Origin: Streptomyces plumbidurans
Lineage (GTDB): Bacteria; Actinomycetota; Actinomycetes; Streptomycetales; Streptomycetaceae
Direction of reading: 5' to 3'
Length of the DNA stretch: 64,000 nucleotides
Assembly (NCBI RefSeq): GCF_019857225.1
Contig: NZ_JAFJSY010000054.1
Span: 1-64,000 of the forward strand
Shown here: piece after piece, positions 16,577 through 25,973 of the stretch
How positions within the stretch are numbered: the first letter of the stretch is position 1
How the letters are laid out: the number at the start of each line of letters is the position of its first letter
Notes under the pieces: model-generated
The model's input: the letters and a program-made list of their open reading frames with translations, nothing else
Told to the model about the DNA's origin: nothing
Database searches by the model: none
Made by a program: the position numbers and the translations under genes

Positions 16577-17311
16577 ATGGGAAAGCTCGAAGGCAAGGTC
16601 GCGGTCATCACGGGCGCCACCGACGGCATGGCGCTGGCCGGCGCGAAACTCTTCGTCGAGGAGGGGGCGCACGTCTTTATCACCGGCCGCCGCAAGGACG
16701 CCCTTGACCAGGCCGTACAGCAGATCGGCCGCAATGTCACCGGCGTCCAGGGCGACGCCGCCGACCTGGACGACCTGGACCGTCTGTTCGACACCGTCAA
16801 GCGGGAGAAGGGAAGCCTCGACGTGCTGTGGGCCAGCGCCGGCGGCGGCGAGCCCGCCCCGCTCGGCGAGATCACCGAGGCCCAGTTCGACACGTGGTTC
16901 GGGCTCAATGCCCGCGGCACCCTGTTCACCGTCCAGAAGGCCCTCCCGCTCTTCAATGACGGCGGCTCCATCCTCATGACCGGCTCCAACGCGTCCCTCG
17001 GCGCCTTTCCCGGCTGGAGCGTCTACGCCGGCAGCAAGGCCGTCCAGCAGGCATGGGCCCGGGTCTGGCTCAACGAGCTCAAGGACCGCCGCATCCGCGT
17101 CAACGTCCTGACGCCGGGTCAGGTCGCCACCGCCAAGCAGGAAGAACTCTTCGACGAGGACACCATGCGGCAGTTCGAGTCCCTCATCCCCCGCGGAAAG
17201 ATGGGCCGCCCGGACGAGATCGCCACCGCCGCCCTCTTCCTCGCCTCCGACGACTCCAGCTACCTCAACGGCCAGGAACTCGTCGTCGACGGCGGCACCA
17301 CCGCCATCTGA
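16577..17311 (+). CDS. SDR family oxidoreductase
   Basis: A 244-residue short-chain dehydrogenase. ATG 16577 is preferred over 16571 because AAGGA then sits 7 nt upstream. The nucleotide motif reads TGATDGMALAG, a variant of TGxxxGIG with Met for Ile. The catalytic set is GSNAS (Ser) and WSVYAGSK (Tyr, Lys). The C-terminus SYLNGQELVVDGG is standard for SDRs of unknown substrate. It is followed 33 nt later by an NADP-binding oxidoreductase gene and faces a TetR gene. Confidence 0.92.
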   Translation: MGKLEGKVAVITGATDGMALAGAKLFVEEGAHVFITGRRKDALDQAVQQIGRNVTGVQGDAADLDDLDRLFDTVKREKGSLDVLWASAGGGEPAPLGEITEAQFDTWFGLNARGTLFTVQKALPLFNDGGSILMTGSNASLGAFPGWSVYAGSKAVQQAWARVWLNELKDRRIRVNVLTPGQVATAKQEELFDEDTMRQFESLIPRGKMGRPDEIATAALFLASDDSSYLNGQELVVDGGTTAI

Positions 17312-17344
17312 AACACCCAACTGGCAACCAAGGAGGGACACTTC

Positions 17345-17974
17345 ATGAGCAGCATCAGCATCAGCATCATCGGCACCGGGAACATGGCCCGCACCATCGG
17401 CGCGCGGGCGATAGCGGGCGGCAACACCGTCGAGGTCATGGGCCGGGATGAGTCCAAGGCCACCGACCTGGCCAAGGCTCTCGGCGACGGCGCCACAACG
17501 GGGGAGTGGGGCACCGCCCCGGCCGGGGACATCGTCATCCTGGCCCTGTTGTACGACGGTGTCGTGCCGACCGTCACCCAGTACGGAGACGCTCTCGCGG
17601 GCAAGGCCATCGTCGACATCAGCAACCCCTTCAATGCCACGTTCGACGGGCTGGCCCACAGCGAGGAGACCTCTATCGCGCAGCGAGTCGCCAAGGTGGC
17701 CCCCGCCGGCGCCCACGTGGTGAAGGCGTTCAACACCATCTTCCGCCACGTCCTGGAGAAGGGACGGCCCGACGTCTTCATCGCCGGCGACAACGCGCAG
17801 GCCAAGGCCGACGTGAAGGCATTCATCAAGACCCTCGGCATGCGCCCACTGGACGTCGGCGCCCTGAACATGGCGCACTGGCTGGAGGGAGCGGGCGTGG
17901 TCACGGTTGGCCTCGCCAACCACGGAGTGGGGAACCTGGACTTCGCCCTCAGCATCACTGAACTGCCTGCCTGA
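17345..17974 (+). CDS. NADPH-dependent F420 reductase-like oxidoreductase
   Basis: A 209-residue Rossmann protein with IIGTGNMARTIGARAIAGG (GxGxM/A) at residues 9-14. Core strands read GDIVILALLYDGV and KAIVDISNPF; the segment VVKAFNTIFRHVLEKG is conserved in this family. It lacks the all-helical dimerisation domain of beta-hydroxyacid dehydrogenases. AAGGAGG lies before ATG 17345. It is probably co-transcribed with the SDR. A second family member is at 61681. Confidence 0.87.
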   Translation: MSSISISIIGTGNMARTIGARAIAGGNTVEVMGRDESKATDLAKALGDGATTGEWGTAPAGDIVILALLYDGVVPTVTQYGDALAGKAIVDISNPFNATFDGLAHSEETSIAQRVAKVAPAGAHVVKAFNTIFRHVLEKGRPDVFIAGDNAQAKADVKAFIKTLGMRPLDVGALNMAHWLEGAGVVTVGLANHGVGNLDFALSITELPA

Positions 17975-18059
17975 GGGGTCGGTTGACGAGCCATCAAGAG
18001 CCTGGCTTCGGATCTGACGTTCGCCGCGGCACCAAGGCAATGGAAAGCCGGCAGCGTGA

Positions 18060-18248
18060 AGCTGCGAGACGGTCCGGCCCCCCGGGGATCGACAGCTCGA
18101 CTTTCTCCACACCGAGCGCCAACTCCCTGCCGCAGGCGGCCATTTAGGGCGGCACCTGGCCGCATGGCGTGCACGAGGCCGGGCCGAGGACAAGCTGCAC
18201 ATGGGGCTGGACAAATTGCGATCGCAGAACCAGCTGGAGGTCATTTGA
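18060..18248 (+). pseudogene. Unrecognised coding remnant
   Basis: An open stretch without a start codon ends at TGA 18246-18248 and reads RQLDFLHTERQLPAAGGHL, then AAWRARGRAEDKLHMGLDKL. It is helical and charged, with codon usage like a real gene. I do not recognise a family; the tail of a mobile-element or plasmid gene is possible. Confidence 0.3.
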
Positions 18249-18298
18249 GCGAACGGGACATGGCGCGGCGTCTGTCTTGTCTGAATCTTCAGTGCTCC

Positions 18299-18346
18299 GC
18301 GTATGGCTGGGGCCGTGCCGGCACCGGCACGGCCCCAGCCATACGC
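18299..18346. repeat. Perfect 23-bp inverted repeat with 2-nt loop
   Basis: The arm GCGTATGGCTGGGGCCGTGCCGG (23 nt, written here in full because it defines the repeat only by positions 18299-18321) is followed by CA and its exact complement at 18324-18346. It is by far the strongest hairpin in the window. It stands at the edge of the decayed RHS gene. A terminator, a miniature mobile element end or a cruciform are all possible. Confidence 0.85.
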
Positions 18347-18371
18347 ATCAATGGCGCGTCAGCGCGGCCCC

Positions 18372-20438
18372 CCCCCCCGTACTGGCAGAGCTGGAGCTAC
18401 GACGCCACGGGCGCCCGCCCCCAGCAGGTGGACCACGCCCCGTCGGGTGACACCTCCCACGACACGACCGCCACCTACACGCCGTACGACGCGGGCAAGG
18501 GACCGGCCCACGCCGTGGCCCAGGTGGACAAGGTGACACCGGGCGACCCCGCGTCCAACACCACCAACGCCTACACCTACGACGAGGACGGCAACGCCCT
18601 CACCCGCACTACCCGAGCCAGCACCGAGACCCTCCACTACGCCGACGAGAGCAACCTCTCCGAACTGTCCTCGGCAGGCTCCGCCGACGACACCAGTAGG
18701 AGATCACCCGCAAGAAGGACGCCACCAGCGCCGACGGAGTCCGTTGCATCTCCGTCGCCGGCGAGATCGTGGCCACGCACTCCTCCGACGGCAAGTTCAC
18801 CTACCTGATTCCCGACCGCCAGGGCACCGGCACTCTGGCGATCGACTCCCAGACCCAGCAGGTGGTGCGCCGCCAGTACAAGCCCTTCGGCGAAGCGCGA
18901 GACCCGTCCGAAACCTGGACCGCGGTCCTCTGCTCGACACGGGTTCGCCGCAGTCCTGGAACGCCTACGACTACGCAGACGACACCCCGGTCACCACTCC
19001 CGACCCCTCCGGAAGCTGTGCGGAAGCCGACTGTGACACCCCCAACTGCCCCAACCGCACACCCACCGACACCAACCCGCACGCGCCGGCCCTGACCGAC
19101 TACGCCGGCTCGGGCAGCACCGTCAACAACACCAAGGCGTACGGCAAGCAGTACAAGGCAGAGATCAGCACCAGCGCATCCGACACCCGGGTGCAGGAGC
19201 GCGCCCTCGAGCGGCAGAAGGCCACCGCCGATGCCGCCGTCGCCGCTGCCAAGAAGCAGGCATCAGGCTTCAAACACCGCCTACTCAGCCTCGTTGCAGA
19301 CGTCATCGGCCTGACTGACGCCTACAACTGCTTCACCAAGGGCGACGTCATGGGCTGCATCAACACCGCCCTGACCGCCGTCCCTTGGGGCAAGATCTTC
19401 AAGGCCGTGAAGGTGGGCGTAGAAGCTTTCAAGGTCTGGCGCTCCCTGGACCGTGCCTACACCGCGGTCAAGGACGCGGAAGAGGCAGCGAAGGTAGCCG
19501 AGGACGCCGTCGCATCTGAACGCCTTTTTGCGGAGGCGGGCAAGGCGGAGAGCGCTGGGGCCGACGCGGCTGAAGACGCCGCTGGCTGCGTGGCCCACAG
19601 CTTCATACCCGGAACGGCGGTACGCCTGGCCAACGGTTCTTCCAGACCGATCAGCAAGGTCAAGGTCGGCGATACCGTCCTGGCCACGGACCCGCAGACG
19701 GGCGTCACCGCGCCGGAAAAAGTCCAGCGTGTCATCGTCACCAGGACGGACAAGGACTTCACGACTCTGGCATTGGACACGGTCCCCGTACGTGGGCCGC
19801 CGCACAAGACCCACAGCGACGAATCCACATCCCACACCCTCACCACCACTTGGCACCACCCCTTCTGGGACGCAACGCGCCACCGCTGGACCGACGCCCA
19901 CGACCTCACCGCCGGTACAAAACTCCGCACCGAGACCGGCACAACGGTGACGGTGACGAAGGTTCACAACTTTCACCAGCACCAGACCACCTACGACCTC
20001 ACGGTCGGGGACCTCCACACGTACTATGTGTTGGCGGGAGCCACTCCGGTCCTGGTTCACAATTGCGGAGAAGGAACGGCCACGGTCTACTTGGACCCGG
20101 TGGAAAAGCACGCGACCGTGAAGGTTGAGACAGCGGATGAGGCGCTGCATACCGAACAAGTAGGCGTCCCCGGTACGGATGCAGTGCCCGCGATTCGCAC
20201 GGAGCCGCACGCGCCCACTACGATCAGGGTGCGGATTCCATTGCCAAACCCGGGAGGCGCTCTAGCCTTCCAGGAAGTGACTTTGGGGAGGAATCTTGGG
20301 CGCTACAACGTCGACAGTCGAAGTTGTGTTACGTACCGTGCTGAAGTTCTACGCGCAGGAGGGGTCACAGATCTCCCGGATATGTCGTCATCCATTGAGC
20401 TGACGAAGTACTTGATCCGGCGACACAATGCCGGGTGA
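18372..20438 (+). pseudogene. Decayed RHS-repeat gene with HINT and C-terminal toxin domain
   Basis: Three reading frames together encode an RHS C-terminal half. Up to about 18698 the first frame has YD-repeat sequence (WSYDATGARPQQV, AYTYDEDGNAL). A second frame to about 18920 has EITRKKDATSADG and YLIPDRQGTGTLAID, then RRQYKPFGEARD. A third frame resumes at LLDTGSPQSWNAYDYADD and stays open to the stop. The RHS core segment normally found between these last two (the LGARxYDPxxGRF stretch) is missing, so the break is a deletion as well as a frameshift. The N-terminal thousands of residues are absent. An 11-C tract lies at the left edge. The third-frame part (about 500 codons) encodes a linker helix, HINT and toxin and is intact. 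Confidence 0.75.
19587..20438 (+). other. Pretoxin-HINT domain followed by putative toxin domain
   Basis: HINT spans 19587-20063. It starts at a Cys (CVAHSFIPGTAVRLANG), has SKVKVGDTVLATDP and the block TTWHHPFWD, and ends PVLVHNC, the normal self-cleavage border. The following 124 residues have lower GC and no name I can give. They hold one early strand with His (EKHATVKVET, residue 16 from the HINT Cys) and a later helix start with Cys (DSRSCVTYRAEVLRAGG, residue 88). His before Cys is the order in circularly permuted NlpC/P60 (LRAT/YiiX-like) papain folds, so a papain-like toxin is my inference. Confidence 0.55.
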
Positions 20439-20450
20439 CAGGGGAAGATG

Positions 20451-20867
20451 ATGTCAGTACCTGAAGAGTGGGCATGGCTGGAAGAGATGCCCGAGGGATG
20501 GCCAACCCCGGCGGAAATCACCGGTCCAACAGCAGTGCCAGCCACGAACCTGGTCCTTCTGATGTTGAGTAGCGAGATGCTCGGCAACGATCTGGTGGAA
20601 CTAGTTGGTGAATTCATCGCCGAGGACGCCAGGTTCAACAGTTGGATTGGTGCGGAAGGAAAGCATGAGCTATCTATGCGTCAAGTAGCTGAATGTTCCG
20701 CACTGCTCCGGGAGTGTACAAAATCGATTTACGAGGCGTGGCACGACTTCTCTCTGGTGTATGAGAGGGCGCAGCGGGCAGCGGGTTCGTCTTTGCCTGA
20801 AAGGCGTGCACTGTTCGTCAATCTCAAATCTGCATCCGAGAAGTTGCGCAATGCGAGAATGAAGTGA
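20451..20867 (+). CDS. Putative immunity protein for the RHS toxin
   Basis: A 138-residue acidic, mostly helical protein starting 12 nt after the toxin stop; ATG 20451 has AGGGGA 5 nt upstream (ATG 20448 is too close). It has no signal or membrane segment. GC is visibly lower than the window average. It begins SVPEEWAWLEEMPEGWPTPAEITGPTAVPATNLVLLML. I recognise no family. Position, size and charge fit an immunity partner of the upstream HINT-toxin; this is inference from context. Confidence 0.6.
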   Translation: MSVPEEWAWLEEMPEGWPTPAEITGPTAVPATNLVLLMLSSEMLGNDLVELVGEFIAEDARFNSWIGAEGKHELSMRQVAECSALLRECTKSIYEAWHDFSLVYERAQRAAGSSLPERRALFVNLKSASEKLRNARMK

Positions 20868-20960
20868 GATTGCTCGCGTGGTGCATCAAATCCGGCAGGT
20901 TTGCATGGCGGCTGATTCGGCCTAGCTCTAGCGTCATCCATTGGCGCTCCAGCGGAATAG

Positions 20961-20996
20961 AGGGGCCTCGCGAGAGTCGATTCTGGCGAGGCCCCT
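20961..20996. terminator. Bidirectional terminator between immunity and integrase genes
   Basis: AGGGGCCTCGC and its exact complement flank a 14-nt loop. The two genes converge here, so it can stop both. Confidence 0.75.
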
Positions 20997-21027
20997 CGGG
21001 CGTTTGACGGCAACGCTGACGGCAACG

Positions 21028-22308
21028 TCAGCGGACGACGGCTGCGGCGGGTGGGTCGCCAAGGTCGTCGTCGGTCGCATCGAGTGCGTTGCCGAGGGCG
21101 TTGATGGCTTGGCGTTGGAGGCGGAGGCGTACGTGGGCGTAGACGCCGGCGGTGACGCCGATGTGGGCGTGACCCAACAACTCCTTGATCACGACGAGGT
21201 CGACGCCCTGTTCCAGAAGCAGGGTGGCGGTCGAGTGCCGTAGGTCGTGGAACCGGATGCGGCGGAGCCCGGCCCGGTTGAGGAGTCTGCTGAAGCTGCG
21301 GGTGAGGTTGGCGGGTTCGAGAGGGCTGCCGGTGGGGGTGGTGAACACGAGGCCGTTGTCCGACCAGTCCATTCCCGCGGCCCGGCGTGCTTCCTCCTGT
21401 TGTTCCCGGTGAATCTTCAGCGAGTCGATGCATTCGGTGGGGAGGACTATGCGACGTTCGGATGCGCGGGTCTTGGTTTGCAGGACGGTCAGTCCGCCGG
21501 TGCGGGTGTGCTGGAGGGAACGGTGGATGGCGGCGGTTCCCGTGTTGAGGTCGAGGTCGTCCCAGTGCAGCCCGAGAAGTTCGCCCTTGCGGAGCCCCGT
21601 GCGCAGGGCGAGTTCGTACAGGGCGTGGAGCCGGTCGCTGCTGGCCGCGTGGAGGAACTGACGGGCCTCGCTCGCGGTGAACGGCTTGAAGCGCCGGGGG
21701 CGGGGTGCCGGGCTCTTGACATTTCGGGCGACGTTACGAGGAAGGTCGTCTTCGCGGACGGCGTGTTCCAGGGCGGACTTGAGGACCGAGTGGACGTAGG
21801 TCACGGTCAGCGGGGAGAGCCGCTTGTTGCAGCACTGGCCGATGGCGCAGCAGGAGCGCCGGTCGGTGTCGCGTCCCTGGGTGTAGCACTGGCAGGTGAC
21901 GCGGAGGCGGTCGAGGAAGGTGCGGACGTCGCGGGCGGTGAGCCGGGCAAGCTTCTTTGCCCCGAGCCCGGGGGTGAGATGGAGGCGGACGCAGGCGGCG
22001 TAGCGGGTGTGGGTGTTCTCCCGCACCTGGTGGACGGCGACGCCGTTCAGCCAGTACGTCAGGTACGCGCTGACGGTGTTGTCGGCCGCCGCGACGGGCA
22101 GGCCAAGGTTGCTGGCGGCTATCTTCTCGGTGAGCTTGGCGAGGGCTTCCTTGCGGGTGGTGCCGTAGACGCGGATGCGCTTGCGGGTGTTGCCGGGGGC
22201 GAGGACGTACCCGGCGGCTTCCCAGCGGCCGTCCTTGCGCTGGTAGACAGTTCCGTCACCGTTGGCGCGGGTACGCCGGGAGGCGGGGGTGTCTCGGGGC
22301 GCGGTCAT
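21028..22308 (-). CDS. int: Site-specific tyrosine recombinase (integrase)
   Basis: A 426-residue integrase; ATG 22308 is chosen because upstream sequence in this frame belongs to the excisionase in other frames. Residues 15-65 resemble an AP2-like DNA-binding start (GDGTVYQRKDGRWEAAGYV). The core-binding domain follows, with an unusual Cys-rich insert (CQCYTQGRDTDRRSCCAIGQCC). The catalytic domain has Arg in RTGLRKGELLGLHW, HDLRHS, LGHAHIG and the nucleophile Tyr in GVYAHV. The pattern matches pSAM2-type integrative elements. No tRNA attachment site is visible in the window. It overlaps xis by 53 nt. Confidence 0.92.
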   Translation of the reverse strand: MTAPRDTPASRRTRANGDGTVYQRKDGRWEAAGYVLAPGNTRKRIRVYGTTRKEALAKLTEKIAASNLGLPVAAADNTVSAYLTYWLNGVAVHQVRENTHTRYAACVRLHLTPGLGAKKLARLTARDVRTFLDRLRVTCQCYTQGRDTDRRSCCAIGQCCNKRLSPLTVTYVHSVLKSALEHAVREDDLPRNVARNVKSPAPRPRRFKPFTASEARQFLHAASSDRLHALYELALRTGLRKGELLGLHWDDLDLNTGTAAIHRSLQHTRTGGLTVLQTKTRASERRIVLPTECIDSLKIHREQQEEARRAAGMDWSDNGLVFTTPTGSPLEPANLTRSFSRLLNRAGLRRIRFHDLRHSTATLLLEQGVDLVVIKELLGHAHIGVTAGVYAHVRLRLQRQAINALGNALDATDDDLGDPPAAAVVR

Positions 22309-22459
22309 CAGGCGGCGGCTTCCTGTTCTGGCGGGTGCGGATGAAGTCGGTGAGGGCGTGGGCGGGGATGCGTCGGGAGCGGCCGAGGGTGATTGAGGCG
22401 AGCTGGCGGGTGCGGAGCAGGTCGTAGACGGCGGAGCGGCCGAGTTGGAGGCGGGCCAT
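22256..22459 (-). pseudogene. xis: Excisionase (MerR-type HTH), N-terminus out of frame
   Basis: From ATG 22459 the 67 residues read MARLQLGRSAVYDLLRTRQLASITLGRSRRIPAHALTDFI, a standard AlpA/excisionase helix-turn-helix. The expected preceding LLTVPQ is present but in a neighbouring frame, and the start that overlaps the upstream stop (ATG 22533) is in a third frame. Either ATG 22459 makes a shortened protein, or two small indels have broken the gene. Confidence 0.65.
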
Positions 22460-22532
22460 GCTGGGGAACCGTCAGCAGGTCCAGCGCTGGCTCTGTCTCC
22501 GGGTGGAGGACCGTGGGTGGGGGGCGAGGTCA

Positions 22533-22695
22533 TCAGCAGCCCCCTTCGGCGATGAACCGGCGTTCCAGCTCTCTGCGGTGCCAGACGGCGGCGGCCAGGA
22601 GCACGGCGCCGGAGCTGTAGCCCGAGCCGAGGTAGGTCCAGTGGCCGACGACGAGGGTGGTGTCCGGGTCGTGCTCGTGTTCGTCGCCGAACACG
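22533..22695 (-). pseudogene. Small integrative-element protein, 5' end at a junction
   Basis: A frame from about GTG 22695 to TGA 22533-22535 encodes some 53 residues (FGDEHEHDPDTTLVVGHW, then YSSGAVLLAAAVWHRRELERRF). It ends in TGATG, coupling it to the former xis start, as in element cassettes. The upstream half of the gene is replaced by MMPL sequence, so it is probably truncated. Confidence 0.45.
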
Positions 22696-22699
22696 GTCA

Positions 22700-24606
22700 G
22701 CAGGTCACCGCCGCCGCCAACCGCTCTGCCATCGGCAAACTCGTCACCTCGGTGACCGACGGGTCGCAGGTCGCCGGCGCGACCAGTCCGTTCGGTACGA
22801 ACGCCGTCAGCAAGGACAAGTCGACTGCGTACGTCACCGTCACCTACAAGGTCGCGAGCGACGATCTCACGGACGCCAGCAAGACGGATCTGACCAAGGC
22901 GGTTGAGCAGGCCCGGGACGCGGGCCTGACCGTCGAGGTCGGCGGCTCAGCGCTGGAGACCGATTCGGGGGACGGCCTGGGAGAGGTACTGGGCGTTCTC
23001 GTCGCCGCCGTGGTGCTGCTGATCACCTTCGGTTCGCTCGCCGCCGCCGGACTGCCGCTGCTCACCGCCATCCTCGGCGTCTGCGTCAGCCTGGCCGGGA
23101 TCACCGCCGTGAGTAGTGCCTTCGGATTCTCGTCCACGGTCGGTGAGTTGGCGATGATGCTCGGCCTCGCCGTCGGCATCGACTACTCCCTGTTCGTGGT
23201 CTCCCGTTACCGTGAAGAGCGGTCCAAGGGACACCAGCCGCAGGAGGCTGCCGCCCTGGCCGCGGGCACGGCCGGGAGTGCGGTCGTCTTCGCCGGGCTC
23301 ACCGTTGTCATCGCTCTACTGGGCCTCTCCGTCATCGGCGTCCCGATGCTCACCAAGATGGGTATCGGCTCGGCAGGCGCCGTAGTGGTCGGAGTCCTTG
23401 TCGCCCTGACTGCGGTGCCGGCGCTCCTGGGCTTCTGGCCCAATGCGGTACTCGCGCGCCGTGACCGCAAGGGCGTACGCCCCGCCCGGTTCAAGCTGTT
23501 CAGCCGCATCGGCAGGACCAGGACGAGCGGCACAAGTGCCAAGGAACCCACGGGTGTTCGCTGGGCGCGGTTCGTGGGTGCGTCGGCCGGTGCCGGTCCT
23601 GCTCCTGTCGGTGATCGGCCTCGGCGCGCTCGCGGTGCCGTCGCTGGACCTGCGAATGGGCATGCCCGGTGACGAGGCCAAGTCGACGTCCACCACGGAG
23701 CGCCGCGCCTACGACGACCTCGCCCAAGGTTTCGGACCGAGCTTCAACGGCCCATTGACAGTGGTCGTGGACGCCAGGCACGCCGATGATCCGAAGGCGG
23801 CCGTGTCGGCGGTCTCCGCAAAACTGGCCGCTACAAAGGGAGTTGTCTCCGTCTCACCGGCACGGTTCAACGAGGCGAAAGACACGGCAGTGATCTCCGC
23901 CGTACCGTCGACCGCGCCCACCAGCCGGCAGACGCAGGACCTGGTGCACACCATCCGCAGCGAGCGCGGCGCGGTCGAATCGGCCACCGGCGCCGACTTC
24001 AAGGTCACCGGCACCACCGCCCTGAACATCGACGTGGGCCAGAAGATGCAGGACGCCCTCATCCCCTACCTCGCGGTCGTCGTCGGTCTCGCCTTCGTCC
24101 TCCTGATGCTGGTCTTCCGCTCGATCGTGGTACCGCTCAAGGCTGCGCTCGGCTTCCTGCTCTCGGTCGGCGCAGCGCTCGGCGCCATCGTCACGGTCTT
24201 CCAACAGGGCCACGGCGCCGGCTTCTTCGGCGTCGACGAAACCGGTCCGATCATGAGCACCATGCCCTTCTTCCTGGTGGGCATCGTCTTCGGACTCGCC
24301 ATGGACTACCAGGTCTTCCTGGTCTCCCGGATCCGCGAGGCGCACATCCACGTGCAGAGGCCCGGCCAGGCCGTCGTCAACGGCTTCCGGCACAGTGCCC
24401 TGGTGGTGGCGGCCGCAGCGCTGATCATGATGGCGGTGTTCGGCGGGTTCATGACGGGCGGCGAATCCATGGTCAAGATGGTCGGCCTCGGGTTGGCCAG
24501 TGCCGTCTTCTTCGACGCCTTCGCCGTCCGTATGGCATTCGTGCCCGCGGTCCTTGCGCTGCTCGGCAAGCGGCCGCTCACCCTCGGCCTGGGAAGGAGT
24601 CTGTTC
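22700..24606 (+). pseudogene. MMPL-family transporter, truncated and frameshifted
   Basis: The first frame enters mid-protein (SAIGKLVTSVTDG...) with no start, and runs through a first membrane block (GEVLGVLVAAVVLLITFGSLAAAGLPLLTAILGV, then GLAVGIDYSLFVVSRYREE). Near 23568 the frame shifts by one: WARFV continues as RRPVPVLLLSVIGLGALAVPSLDLRMGMPGDE in frame 1. The second half has a periplasmic loop and the GIVFGLAMDYQVFLVSRIREAHI block typical of MMPL duplicates. The C-terminal cytoplasmic end is replaced after LLGKRPLTLGLG. MMPL proteins export lipids or drugs by proton motive force; this copy cannot be functional. Its left edge abuts element genes. Confidence 0.82.
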
Positions 24607-24684
24607 GCTCATGTCTGCCTCACTCACCGTCATCGATGCTCATGTCGTGCTGGGGTTTTCGAGGGGCCACCGCCCGGATACGTT

Positions 24685-25597
24685 TCACGGGGTGTCCGTC
24701 TCGCCTCCGGTGACCGCGAGGACCTCTCCCGTGATGAAGCTGGAGTCCGCGTCTGACGCCAGGAACACGTAGGCCGGGGCGATCTCCTCCGGTTGCGCCG
24801 GCCGGCTGATCGGGGTCTCGCTGCAGACCTGGGCCAGATCCTCGGGCGGCATGTGCCGGTCGGCGGCATTCAGAAGGGTCCACGTCGGGCCGGGCGCCAC
24901 GACGTTGGCCCGCACTCCCCGCTCCGCCAGGTGCGGGGCGATGGACTTGGTGAAGGCGACCAGAGCGGCCTTGGAGGCCGCGTAGTCGATCATGGTGGTG
25001 CTGCCCTTGAGGGCTTCCTCCGTGGCCGTGGCGATGATCGCGTCGCCTCGTCCAGGTGGGGGAGGGCGGCCATGACCAGATGGAAGTAGGCATAGGCGTT
25101 CGTCTTGAACGTCCGGTCCCAGTCCTCGGCCGTCAACTGCTCCAGGCGCAGCTTGCTGTTGAGGTAGGTGGCGTTGCTGACCAGGATGTTCAACGCGCCG
25201 AGCTCCTCGACAGTGCGCTCTACGACCTCCCGGCAGAATTGCGCCTCGCACAGATCGCCGGGCGCAGGAGGCACCTGCGGCCCTGCTCCTCGACGACCTG
25301 CCGGGTCTCCTCGGACTCGGACTGCTCACCGGGGAGGTAGACGACTGCCACGTCGGCGCCTTCCCGCGCGTAGGGCAGGGCCACGGCCCTGCCGATGCCG
25401 GAGTCCCCTCCGGTGATGAGCGCCACCTTGCCGGTGAGCTTGTCCGGCGCCCGGTAGCGCTCCGCCCGGTACCGCGGCCTGGGATCCATGTAGGACTCCA
25501 GCCCCGGCGGGTCCTGCTTCTGCTCCGAGAGGGGCGGAGTGGGCTCCGAGGAGACCAGCGGAGGGGCGCCGGACTGGTCCTGTTCCTGGTCCTGCAT
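24685..25597 (-). pseudogene. SDR oxidoreductase with two frameshifts
   Basis: Three frames together encode a YghA-like SDR. From ATG 25597 the first has ALITGGDSGIGRAVALPYAREGADVAVVYLPGEQ. Near 25260 the reading moves to a second frame with PGDLCEAQFCREVVERTVEELGALNILVSNATY. Near 25047 a third frame continues GDAIIATATEEALKGSTTMIDYAASKAALVAF to SSFITGEVLAVTGGETDTP. Each switch needs only a one- or two-base indel. All catalytic residues would be restored by correcting them. It is a paralogue of the SDR at 2367-3239. Confidence 0.85.
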
Positions 25598-25973
25598 TGT
25601 GGCTCCCTGAACGGGGCTTCGAGATACGACCATGACGGGCGCCGGGTGCCCTGGCTCGGCGAGGGAAAAACGGGAACGGGCGGCAGGGCAGGGTGTGAGC
25701 CGGCTCTGGTGACCCGCACATCAGGCGGCGTGGTCGACCGCCTCGGCCGCGGAACTCCGGCGTCGACGACGGGCCCGGGCCCGTCCGGTGGCGGTGTGCC
25801 AGCCCACCCCCACCAACCTGCGTGGCCAGGTCGCCCGGGGCGACAGGAGGCCAGTCCGGCGACGGAGCCAAGCGCTGCCGCGGCCGTTGCGTCGCCCGGC
25901 AGACCTTTGCCATCCCGCTGTATCGAATGTGATCTATCCTCAGCCCTTCACAGCCGGAAGAGGGGGATCAGAC

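Noticed and set aside
20868-21027. tRNA-linked attachment site next to the integrase
   Set aside because: I looked for a tRNA 3' end or a long direct repeat here and saw only the terminator; att may lie here but cannot be shown.
24611-24690. Start of an amidohydrolase-like gene (MSASLTVIDAHVVLG)
   Set aside because: The reading is suggestive of a VIDAH start, but it ends within 50 codons inside the SDR remnant and has no RBS; too weak.
25615-25973. Possible small genes in the 359-bp gap
   Set aside because: Open frames here have no RBS, no motif and noise-like composition.
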